From Alphaproteobacteria bacterium UBA6189 (GTDB lineage Bacteria; Pseudomonadota; Alphaproteobacteria; Rickettsiales; UBA3002): a stretch of DNA of 6,370 bases. The stretch is taken from the NCBI GenBank assembly GCA_002422745.1, contig DITH01000035.1, forward strand, positions 10,441 to 16,810, read 5' to 3'. The translations under genes and the position numbers were made by a program. Below are positions 1-5,630 of this stretch, in pieces. The notes below the pieces were generated by a model that worked only from the letters and a program-made list of their open reading frames with translations, had not been told where the DNA came from and searched no databases. Numbering within the stretch: position 1 is the first letter of the stretch; every line of letters begins with the position of its first letter.

Positions 1-231
1 CATGGAATCACGGTCGCCAACGCTCCCGGCACCATCGATGCCGATTATCGCGGCGAAATCGGCGTCATTATTATCAATCTCGGTTGGGAGCCGTTTGTCG
101 TCGAGCGCGGTATGCGCATCGCGCAAATGGTAATCGCGCCTTATAGCCGCGCCAGCTTCAGTGAAGTGGCCGAGCTGCCAAGCTCCGACCGCGGCGCGGG
201 CGGTTTTGGCTCGACCGGCACGAAAGGCTAA
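1..231 (+). CDS. dut: dUTP diphosphatase (dUTPase), C-terminal part, 5' end outside window
   Basis: Seen: reading from base 1 gives 76 residues ending at TAA 229-231, with three trimeric-dUTPase motifs in order. These are motif III ([14 protein letters not shown], with the Asp that activates water and the Tyr that excludes ribose and thymine), motif IV (RIAQMVI), and the flexible Arg/Gly-rich motif V at the C-terminus ([10 protein letters not shown]) that closes over the nucleotide. Known: the cytosolic enzyme hydrolyses dUTP to dUMP and diphosphate, keeping uracil out of DNA and feeding dTMP synthesis. Roughly the first half, with motifs I and II, lies beyond the left edge. The gene ends 3 nt before the Rrf2-like regulator, and its final codons supply that gene's ribosome binding site (AAAGG 223-227), so the two are probably cotranscribed. 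The identification is secure and nothing abnormal is seen in the visible part. Confidence 0.96.
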   Translation, partial: HGITVANAPGTIDADYRGEIGVIIINLGWEPFVVERGMRIAQMVIAPYSRASFSEVAELPSSDRGAGGFGSTGTKG

Positions 232-234
232 GTC

Positions 235-675
235 ATGCTGGTACCCTCGAAACGGCTATTTTATGCGCTCGAGGCGGTGCTTTTTCTGGCCTATAATACC
301 CGCTCGGGGGCAATTTCCAGCCGCGCCCTGGCCGAGCAACAGCAATTGCCTACCCGCTACCTCGAACCGATCATGCAAAAATTGGTGCGGGGCGGTCTAT
401 TGAAATCGGTGCGCGGACCGCAAGGCGGCTATGTGCTGGCGCGCGACAGCAAGCAAATCAGCCTGCAGGATGTGTGCGCATTGCTCGACGGCGACGACGC
501 TATTACTCCCCCATCGACCATGCTGGGCCGCTCCATTCTGCAGCCGCGGCTCGACCAGGCGAGTCGACAGTGGAATGCCGTGCTGGACAGTATAAGCATG
601 GCCCAGCTTTGCGAAGAGGCCACCGAAAAACATATCCCGACCGCCATTGAACCTATGCACGATTTTACCATTTAG
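235..675 (+). CDS. Rrf2-family transcriptional regulator, cluster-less (CymR-like)
   Basis: Seen: 146 aa, the usual length for the Rrf2 family. The N-terminal winged helix-turn-helix spans about residues 5-70, with the recognition helix near 38-50 (LPTRYLEPIMQKL) and the wing SVRGPQGGYVLAR at 58-70, the family signature. A dimerisation helix follows in the C-terminal half. The only cysteines are C81 and C126; the three-Cys cluster of IscR, expected around residues 90-110, is absent, so an Fe-S cluster of that type is not expected. Start ATG 235 has AAAGG 7 nt upstream. Known: cluster-less Rrf2 proteins include CymR of Bacillus and Staphylococcus, which represses cysteine-supply genes in complex with CysK. 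Inference: lying 9 nt ahead of cysK, this protein probably senses sulfur or cysteine state and may control its own operon. The family call is secure; the ligand is unknown. Confidence 0.93.
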   Translation: MLVPSKRLFYALEAVLFLAYNTRSGAISSRALAEQQQLPTRYLEPIMQKLVRGGLLKSVRGPQGGYVLARDSKQISLQDVCALLDGDDAITPPSTMLGRSILQPRLDQASRQWNAVLDSISMAQLCEEATEKHIPTAIEPMHDFTI

Positions 676-684
676 GAGCGCTTC

Positions 685-1662
685 ATGACCACTCGCCCTG
701 CCCTGACCCAACTGGATGCGCCACGCGGCCGTATTTATGAATCGATTGCTGAAACCATCGGCCATACGCCGCTGGTACGGCTGAACCGCCTGGCGGCTGA
801 TCACGGCGCCAAGGCAACGGTGCTCGTCAAGCTGGAGTTTTTTAACCCGCTTTCCTCGGTGAAAGACCGCATTGCGCTGAGCATGATCGAGGCCGCCGAG
901 CAAGCCGGTGACATCACCCCCGGCACCACGGTGCTGGTGGAGCCGACCTCGGGCAATACCGGCATTGCGCTGGCGTTTGTCTGCGCGGCAAAAGGCTACC
1001 AGCTGATTCTCACCATGCCAGAATCGATGTCACTGGAACGTCGCAAAATGCTGAAATTGCTCGGTGCGCAGCTTGAGCTTACCCCCGCGAGCAAAGGCAT
1101 GCGCGGGGCCATTGAAAAAGCCGACGAGATTGTGGCGAGCAACCCGAATGCACGCATGCTGCAGCAATTTAAAAACCCGGCCAATCCGGCCGTGCATGTG
1201 ACCACCACGGCAGAGGAAATCTGGGCCGATACCGCCGGCGCGGTCGATGTATTTATTGCCGGAGTGGGTACGGGCGGCACGGTGACCGGTGTCGGCAAAG
1301 TGCTGAAAGCTAAAAAGCCGGGCGTAAAAATCATTGCGGTGGAACCAGAGGACAGCCCTGTGCTTTCCGGCGGCAATCCCGGCCCGCATAAAATCCAGGG
1401 CATCGGGGCCGGATTCGTACCGGATGTGCTCGATCGCGAGGTGATCGATGAGATCATTCCGATCAGCAATGCCACGTCGTTTGCGATCGCCCGTGAAGTG
1501 GCGCGGCGCGATGGGATTCCGGCGGGGATTTCCTCCGGTGCCACGATTGCCGCAGCACTGGAAGTCGCCAAACGTCCGGAGATGGAAGGTAAAACCATCG
1601 TCACCATCGTGGCCTCGACGGCGGAGCGTTATATCTCGACCGATTTATTTGCTGAGTTGTAG
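685..1662 (+). CDS. cysK: Cysteine synthase A (O-acetylserine sulfhydrylase)
   Basis: Seen: 325 aa, normal for CysK. The PLP-binding lysine is K60 in SSVKDR; the substrate loop TSGNTG is at 88-93; the phosphate-binding loop GTGGT is at 195-199; IQGIGAGFVP lies at about 238-246; GISSGA at 281-286 supplies the serine near the pyridine nitrogen; STAERYIST near the C-terminus is also typical. Known: fold-type II PLP enzyme of the cytosol that replaces the acetyl group of O-acetyl-L-serine with sulfide to give L-cysteine and acetate. The protein is closer to CysK than to CysM or cystathionine beta-synthase, and no CBS domain follows. ATG 685 has a strong AGGAG at 674-678, overlapping the stop of the preceding gene, 6 nt upstream. 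Inference: it shares a transcript with the Rrf2 gene and the E1-like gene. CysK in other bacteria also acts as a partner protein (SAT, CymR), which may matter here. Confidence 0.96.
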   Translation: MTTRPALTQLDAPRGRIYESIAETIGHTPLVRLNRLAADHGAKATVLVKLEFFNPLSSVKDRIALSMIEAAEQAGDITPGTTVLVEPTSGNTGIALAFVCAAKGYQLILTMPESMSLERRKMLKLLGAQLELTPASKGMRGAIEKADEIVASNPNARMLQQFKNPANPAVHVTTTAEEIWADTAGAVDVFIAGVGTGGTVTGVGKVLKAKKPGVKIIAVEPEDSPVLSGGNPGPHKIQGIGAGFVPDVLDREVIDEIIPISNATSFAIAREVARRDGIPAGISSGATIAAALEVAKRPEMEGKTIVTIVASTAERYISTDLFAEL

Positions 1663-1673
1663 CCATCGATGCT

Positions 1674-2375
1674 ATGAATATCGACCAACAACGCCGCTAT
1701 ATCCGGCAAACCATGCTCCCCGAAATCGGTGAAGCCGGGCAGCAGAAGCTGTTGGCCGCACGCGTGCTTATTGTTGGTGCGGGCGGGTTGGGTTCGCCGC
1801 TTATAACCTATCTCGCCGCAGGCGGGGTTGGCACCCTTGGCATTATCGACGAGGACCGGGTGGAGCTCTCCAACCTGCCGCGCCAAACCCTTTACGAGCA
1901 AGGCGATATCGGCCGCTTGAAGGTGGAGGCAGCGGCCGACCGGGTGAGCGAACTGAACCCGGATTGCCAGATCACGACTTACCCCTATGCACTGACGGCC
2001 GAGAATGCCGTCGAGCTCATTGCCCCATACGATCTGGTTGCCGATGGGTGCGATAATTTTGCCACCCGTTTTGTGGTGAACGATACCTGCGTGGCACTTG
2101 GCAAACCTTTGGTGAGCGCCGCCATCAGTGGCTTTAACGGGCAAGTGATGACGGTGATGGACGGCTCGCCCGATTACCGCGCGCTGGTACATGAAGACGC
2201 GCCGGAAGCGAATACCTGCCGCGAATCCGGCGTGATCGGCCCACTCGGCGCAATCATCGGCGGCATGCAGGCGCTGGAAGTGATGCGGGTGGTGCTGGGC
2301 ATGCCGGCACTCAAAGGAAAACTGGCCGTGTTTGACGGTCGTACCCACCAGCAGCGTGTGGCCATACTTCCTTAA
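1674..2375 (+). CDS. ThiF/MoeB/HesA-family adenylyltransferase (E1-like), MoeB-like but without zinc cysteines
   Basis: Seen: 233 aa, close to MoeB/ThiF length, with no rhodanese domain. It has the ATP loop GAGGLG (35-40), IDEDRVELSNLPRQ (58-71) with the Arg finger R70, K83, the Mg-binding aspartate region DGCDNFATR (124-132; D127), and C182 in NTCRESGVIGP, matching the ThiF active cysteine. Known: such enzymes adenylate the Gly-Gly end of MoaD, ThiS or another ubiquitin-like sulfur carrier. Odd: the first zinc pair, normally CYRC, reads DYRA (167-170), and no CxxC is present near the C-terminus, so the structural zinc site is lost. The start lacks a clear Shine-Dalgarno; an ATG at 1669 is unusable because a stop follows one codon later. 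The gene is 11 nt after cysK, suggesting translational coupling. Context favours a role in sulfur transfer, but no carrier-protein gene lies beside it, so MoeB, ThiF or HesA function cannot be decided. Confidence 0.9.
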   Translation: MNIDQQRRYIRQTMLPEIGEAGQQKLLAARVLIVGAGGLGSPLITYLAAGGVGTLGIIDEDRVELSNLPRQTLYEQGDIGRLKVEAAADRVSELNPDCQITTYPYALTAENAVELIAPYDLVADGCDNFATRFVVNDTCVALGKPLVSAAISGFNGQVMTVMDGSPDYRALVHEDAPEANTCRESGVIGPLGAIIGGMQALEVMRVVLGMPALKGKLAVFDGRTHQQRVAILP

Positions 2376-2542
2376 ACGCTATGCCCTGACATTGCGTTCT
2401 TTTGTGCCAACAACCTCCTGAGAGCGTCTATATCCAGCCGATCTTCTTCCGACGGATTTTTTATGGCTTCTTTCATCGCCAAAACCGTTTCCACCGCTTT
2501 TACACCGGAGCGCTGGAGTCGCACCAAGTCATTATACCGCAT
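2372..2542 (-). CDS. Small hypothetical protein, 56 aa
   Basis: Seen: ATG at 2542-2540 is preceded by a perfect AGGAGG (2548-2553 on the complement) at 5-nt spacing. The frame runs 56 codons to TAA (2374-2372). The protein begins MRYNDLVRLQRSGVKA and is highly charged, with likely amphipathic helices (residues 3-29 and 31-49) and no Cys, signal peptide or membrane segment. I do not recognise a family. Its stop interlocks with the stop of the convergent E1-like gene (4-nt overlap, shared TTAA). Codon use differs from its neighbours: tandem AGG AGG, two ATA and many AAA and GAA codons, hinting at weak codon selection or a foreign origin. An AT-rich promoter-like patch lies just upstream, so it may be transcribed separately from the dehydrogenase gene 60 nt upstream. 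The strong RBS and intact frame argue for a real gene; without a homologue this remains moderately sure. Confidence 0.6.
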   Translation of the reverse strand: MRYNDLVRLQRSGVKAVETVLAMKEAIKNPSEEDRLDIDALRRLLAQKNAMSGHSV

Positions 2543-2547
2543 AGAAA

Positions 2548-2553
2548 CCTCCT
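2548..2553 (-). promoter_or_regulatory. Strong Shine-Dalgarno of the 56-aa gene
   Basis: The complement reads AGGAGG, followed by TTTCT and then ATG. This is the best match to the anti-Shine-Dalgarno sequence in the window and is the main evidence that the small minus-strand frame is translated. Confidence 0.7.
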
Positions 2554-2575
2554 ACGCGAAGCATATGCTACAAGT

Positions 2576-2602
2576 ATTATAATATTATTAATACGAATTC
2601 AA
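2576..2602 (-). promoter_or_regulatory. Candidate sigma70 promoter for the 56-aa gene
   Basis: On the minus strand, TTGAAT (2602-2597) and a perfect TATAAT (2581-2576) are separated by 15 nt, shorter than the usual 17. They lie in a strongly AT-rich stretch that begins right after the dehydrogenase stop codon. A start near 2569 would leave a leader of about 27 nt containing the Shine-Dalgarno. The short spacer and the ease of finding TATAAT in AT-rich DNA limit confidence. Confidence 0.4.
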
Positions 2603-3577
2603 CTAATCCACCAACACCACGTCCGGCGGTATGTGGCCATCGCTAAACGCGCGGATATTAATCAGCACCCGCTCGCCCATTTCAATGCGCGACTCGATGG
2701 TGGCGGAACTGATATGCGGCAGTAGCACGACGTTGGGCAAGTTGCGTAATCCTTCGGGAATTTGCGGGGCATGTTCATACACATCGAGCCCGGCACCGGC
2801 AATCGTGCCCTGCTCCAGCGCATGGACGAGGGCCTGCTCATGCACCAGCGCGCCGCGCGCTGTGTTGATGAGATAGCTGGTCGGTTTCATCAGGCGAAAC
2901 TGCTCGGCGCCGATCAGGCGATGCGTTTCGGGCGTATGCGGACAATGCAGGGTCACGATATCCATCTCCTGCAACATATCGTTCAGGGTCGGCCAATATT
3001 CCGCCCCTAGTTCGACTTCCACATCGGCATGGAGCCGGCGCCGCTGAAAATAATGCAGCTTTAGTCCGAACCCACGGGCGCGACGCGCGACCGCCTGACC
3101 AATACGGCCCATCCCCACAATGCCAAGTGCCTTGCCATGCACGCGGTGGCCGAGCAGATGCATCGGGCTCCATCCCTGCCAGCGATTCTGGCGAATTTCC
3201 TGTGCCCCCTCGCCCAATCGCCGCGGCACAGCCAGAATCAACGCCATCGCAATATCGGCCGTGTCTTCCGTCAGCACGCTTGGCGTATTGGTAACGGTAA
3301 TATCGCGGGCGGCGGCATAGGCCAGGGCGATATGATCGACCCCCGCGCCGAAATTGGCAATCAGCCGCAACTCTGGCAACGCATCGATTACTTCGGCGGT
3401 GATGTGATCGTTCAGGCAGGGCACGAGCACTTCGCAATCCCCGGCCAGGGCGATCAATTCGCTTCTGGAAAGCGTGCGTTCACTCTGGGCTGGTACGATC
3501 ACGGTGAACAGCTCGCCGAGGCGGTGCATGATCGGTTCGGGCAGACGGCGGGTGAGGCAAACACGGGTCATGGACAT
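2603..3577 (-). CDS. D-2-hydroxyacid dehydrogenase, glyoxylate/hydroxypyruvate reductase type
   Basis: Seen: 324 aa, the normal family length. The N-terminal catalytic lobe includes NFGAGVDHI (75-83); the Rossmann lobe has GMGRIG (155-160); the catalytic triad is R241 (NTARGA), E268 (DVYEHAP) and H288 (LPHISSAT). Known: these cytosolic enzymes reversibly reduce 2-oxoacids such as glyoxylate or hydroxypyruvate to D-hydroxyacids using NAD(P)H. No ACT or regulatory domain is present, so it is not a full SerA. After the second beta strand the sequence is YFQRRR (176-181) rather than an acidic residue, which suggests NADP preference (inference). Two starts are possible: ATG 3577, with GGAG 10 nt upstream, or ATG 3571 (two residues shorter), with TAAGGA 7 nt upstream; the second has the better spacing. 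The gene diverges from the SH3 protein gene with a very short intergenic gap. The exact substrate cannot be read from the sequence. Confidence 0.92.
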   Translation of the reverse strand: MSMTRVCLTRRLPEPIMHRLGELFTVIVPAQSERTLSRSELIALAGDCEVLVPCLNDHITAEVIDALPELRLIANFGAGVDHIALAYAAARDITVTNTPSVLTEDTADIAMALILAVPRRLGEGAQEIRQNRWQGWSPMHLLGHRVHGKALGIVGMGRIGQAVARRARGFGLKLHYFQRRRLHADVEVELGAEYWPTLNDMLQEMDIVTLHCPHTPETHRLIGAEQFRLMKPTSYLINTARGALVHEQALVHALEQGTIAGAGLDVYEHAPQIPEGLRNLPNVVLLPHISSATIESRIEMGERVLINIRAFSDGHIPPDVVLVD

Positions 3578-3600
3578 TTCCTTATCACTCCGTGTATAAA
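3571..3600 (+). promoter_or_regulatory. Candidate sigma70 promoter for the SH3-domain gene
   Basis: TGGACA (3571-3576) and TATAAA (3595-3600) are each five of six against consensus and are spaced 18 nt apart, pointing rightward. Transcription would begin near 3607, essentially on the ATG chosen for the downstream gene. The site overlaps the first codons of the divergent dehydrogenase gene. On the other strand a weaker pair, TTGCGT (3620-3615) and TATACA (3598-3593) with a 16-nt spacer, could drive the dehydrogenase, so the two promoters would overlap and could interfere. Confidence 0.45.
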
Positions 3601-3606
3601 TTACTC

Positions 3607-4137
3607 ATGGAGAAACGCAATCCGATGCTGCATTACCTGATGCTTGCTATGCTCATGGCTGGGCTGCTGTTGCCCGCCGCTGGGCACGCGCAGGACCAGA
3701 GCGCGGCGATTCTCAACCCTTCGGGCCTGCCGGTACCGCGTTTCGTGTCGCTCAAATCGAACGAGATCAATGTGCGGGTGGGGCCGGGCAAGCGCTATCC
3801 GATCCGCTATGTGTACCGCCGGGCGCAACTGCCGGTGCAGATCGTCGAGGAATTCGCCCATTGGCGCAAAATCAAGGATTATGAAGGCGCCAGTGGCTGG
3901 GTCCATAAAGGCATGCTCGATGGGAAGCGCACGGCCATGATTGTCGATAAACTGCAAAATCTCTATGCGCGGCCGGAAGTGTCGGACCAGCCGGTGATGC
4001 GCGCCGAGCCTACCGTTATCGGGCATATACGTGCCTGCTTGCCGGATTGGTGCCTGCTGGATATTGCCGAGCGCGACGGCTGGATCCGCAAGGCGGACAT
4101 CTGGGGTGTCGGCCGTACGGAAGTATTCGAGGAATAA
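3607..4137 (+). CDS. Exported protein with two bacterial SH3 domains (SH3_4 type)
   Basis: Seen: 176 aa from ATG 3607. A signal peptide is clear: charged MEKR start, hydrophobic core at about 8-23, and likely cleavage after GHA (A28). Two SH3-like repeats follow. The first (about 45-110) contains NVRVGPGKRYPIRYVY and ASGWVHKGML; the second (about 114-167) contains LYARPE and DGWIRKADIWGV, with a cysteine pair (C144, C149, ACLPDWC) that could form a disulfide in the periplasm. Known: SH3b domains often bind cell-wall peptides or protein partners; proteins of this arrangement are widespread in Alphaproteobacteria with unclear function. Start choice: GTG 3592 has no Shine-Dalgarno and would lie upstream of the predicted transcript start. 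ATG 3607 keeps the positively charged N-region but would be nearly leaderless. ATG 3625 has GGAG at 3609-3612 at a long 12-nt spacing. It diverges from the dehydrogenase gene. Confidence 0.9.
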   Translation: MEKRNPMLHYLMLAMLMAGLLLPAAGHAQDQSAAILNPSGLPVPRFVSLKSNEINVRVGPGKRYPIRYVYRRAQLPVQIVEEFAHWRKIKDYEGASGWVHKGMLDGKRTAMIVDKLQNLYARPEVSDQPVMRAEPTVIGHIRACLPDWCLLDIAERDGWIRKADIWGVGRTEVFEE

Positions 4138-4159
4138 ATTCACCGGCTGCGCGAACGCA

Positions 4160-4196
4160 GCATCGCTATGACGGAATTAGTATCCCGTCATGATGC
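4160..4196. terminator. Hairpin between convergent genes, possible bidirectional terminator
   Basis: GCATC (4160-4164) pairs with GATGC (4192-4196), and ATGACGG (4168-4174) pairs with CCGTCAT (4185-4191). This gives a 12-bp stem interrupted by a 3-nt bulge (4165-4167), with a 10-nt loop. It lies 22 nt after the stop of the rightward SH3 gene and includes the last codons and stop of the leftward monooxygenase gene. There is no U-run on either side, so classical intrinsic termination is not assured; it may instead protect 3' ends. Confidence 0.5.
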
Positions 4197-5601
4197 GGTC
4201 GACCAGTTGTTTCACCGTCGGCACAAACCCGTTGGAATAGAAGGGATCCTGTGCGAATTTATACGCGTTGTGACCGGAGAACATAAGGTTCTGATCGATC
4301 GGGCCGCCACGCACGATATCCTGCAGCGTCTTTTGAATGCAGAAACTGCGCGGATCGGCTTTTTTGCCGGTAGTAAAATCGTCGTGATCCTTCCAGTTCG
4401 AGAAGCGGCAATGGCTGAGACAGCCCATGCATTCTACCTGGTCGGTATGGATTTCCTGCGCCTTCTCGGGCGTGACAAAAATAAAGGTGTCTTCCGGGGT
4501 TTTCATCGCCTCAGTGAAACCGAGCGCGACCCACTGATTAATGCGTTCCATATCCTCAGGCGTAACATAATGCGGGCGCTTGCGCGGGCCGAAACCATAC
4601 GGCTCGGTGCGGTAGCCTTCCGGCTCGGTCGAGTACGGAACCTGGCGATCATTGCGCGCGCGCAGTTCCTTGATGAAGCTGTTATTTACCGCCGAGGAAT
4701 AAAAACCGGTGGGCGAAAACTGATTCAAAAAAACATCGCCCTTCTTCAGGGTAACGAGTTTTTCCTTCCACGCAGCGGGGATCGGCGATTCTTCCGTGAG
4801 GAGTGGACGGGTGCCGAATTGGAACGCGATCGGACCGATTTCGGGATTGTCGAGCCAATGTTCCCAATCCTTCAGGTGCCACGCGCCACCCGCCATGATG
4901 ATCGGCACATGGTGCAGGCCGACCTCGTTCATGAAACGGCGCAGCTCGGCCACACGCGGATAGGGATCTTCCGGCCGCTCGGGGTCTTCCGAGTTGGAAA
5001 GCCCGTTATGGCCGCCCGCCAGCCAGGGGTCCTCGTATACGACGCTGCCGAGGAGCTCGACATACTTGCTGTACGAGCGTTTCCATAGCGCGCGGAAGGC
5101 GCGCATGGAGGAGACGATCGGGTGGTAATAAACATTATATTCGGCACAGATTTCCGACAATTTGTAGGGCATGCCCGCGCCGCAGGTAATGCCGTGAATG
5201 AGGCCCGGCGCACCTTCCAACACACCACGCATGACGCGTTCGCAACCGCCCATTTCCCACAGCACGTTCATATGTACGCGGCCTTGGCCGTTCGATGCTT
5301 CATGTGCCCATTGCGCGTGCTTGATGCCGGCGCGGATACCGTTCGCCACCAGTTCCTCGTGTTTTTCACGGCGGGTGGTGCTGTGGTAGACCAGCGGAAT
5401 CTGCTGCCCATCGTCGGTGAATTCGAGTTGGTTAACCCCCGAAATGGTGCCGACCGCACCGGAGGCTGCAAACGCACCGGCACTGATGCCGTTGCTCGCG
5501 CCAACGCCTTTGCCTCCTTCGATGATCGGGAACACTTCGCGGCCCGAAACCATGACCGGCTTCAGTTTGCGGGAAAAATCGGCAGTGGCAGTGGCGGTCA
5601 T
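4177..5601 (-). CDS. Nitronate monooxygenase / 2-nitropropane dioxygenase-family flavoprotein with C-terminal Cys motif
   Basis: Seen: 474 aa from ATG 5601, with AGGA 6 nt upstream. FMN-barrel features in order: PIIEGGKGVGASNGISAGAF (25-44) followed by a GAVGTISG turn, ITCGAGMP (138-145), HPIVSSMRAFRAL (160-172), AGGHNG (195-200), PIIMAGGAW (233-241) and FQFGTRPLLTEES (260-272). These match the TIM-barrel NMO/FabK-like flavin enzymes. Known: family members oxidise alkyl nitronates or perform other FMN-dependent reactions; the true substrate of this long subtype is uncertain. Odd: the protein is more than 100 residues longer than typical bacterial NMO. Its C-terminal region holds C391, C394, C398 and C421 (CMGCLSHC plus SFC), a metal- or Fe-S-site-like pattern. 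An upstream GTG (5652) would extend it by 17 residues but has no RBS and would include the promoter. No signal peptide is seen; it is probably cytosolic. It lies downstream of polA on the same strand and probably has its own promoter. Confidence 0.85.
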   Translation of the reverse strand: MTATATADFSRKLKPVMVSGREVFPIIEGGKGVGASNGISAGAFAASGAVGTISGVNQLEFTDDGQQIPLVYHSTTRREKHEELVANGIRAGIKHAQWAHEASNGQGRVHMNVLWEMGGCERVMRGVLEGAPGLIHGITCGAGMPYKLSEICAEYNVYYHPIVSSMRAFRALWKRSYSKYVELLGSVVYEDPWLAGGHNGLSNSEDPERPEDPYPRVAELRRFMNEVGLHHVPIIMAGGAWHLKDWEHWLDNPEIGPIAFQFGTRPLLTEESPIPAAWKEKLVTLKKGDVFLNQFSPTGFYSSAVNNSFIKELRARNDRQVPYSTEPEGYRTEPYGFGPRKRPHYVTPEDMERINQWVALGFTEAMKTPEDTFIFVTPEKAQEIHTDQVECMGCLSHCRFSNWKDHDDFTTGKKADPRSFCIQKTLQDIVRGGPIDQNLMFSGHNAYKFAQDPFYSNGFVPTVKQLVDRIMTGY

Positions 5602-5630
5602 TCTTCTTCCTGTGTCAGTTTTATTGCGGC

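Noticed and set aside
996..2348. Long minus-strand open frames opposite cysK and the E1-like gene
   Set aside because: Their compositions mirror the sense codons, they show no motifs, and they overlap two confidently identified enzymes along nearly their whole length.
2376..2600. The apparent 225-nt gap after the E1-like gene as an empty intergenic region or RNA gene
   Set aside because: Most of it is accounted for by the minus-strand 56-aa gene and its promoter-like patch; no tRNA-like or riboswitch-like fold was seen.
2402..2725. Plus-strand 107-codon open frame over the gap and the dehydrogenase end
   Set aside because: It is antisense to the 56-aa gene and the dehydrogenase, has no ribosome binding site and no recognisable motif.
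3592..3606. GTG 3592 as the start of the SH3 protein
   Set aside because: There is no Shine-Dalgarno, and the codon lies within or upstream of the -10 element of a good promoter; ATG 3607 gives a proper signal peptide.
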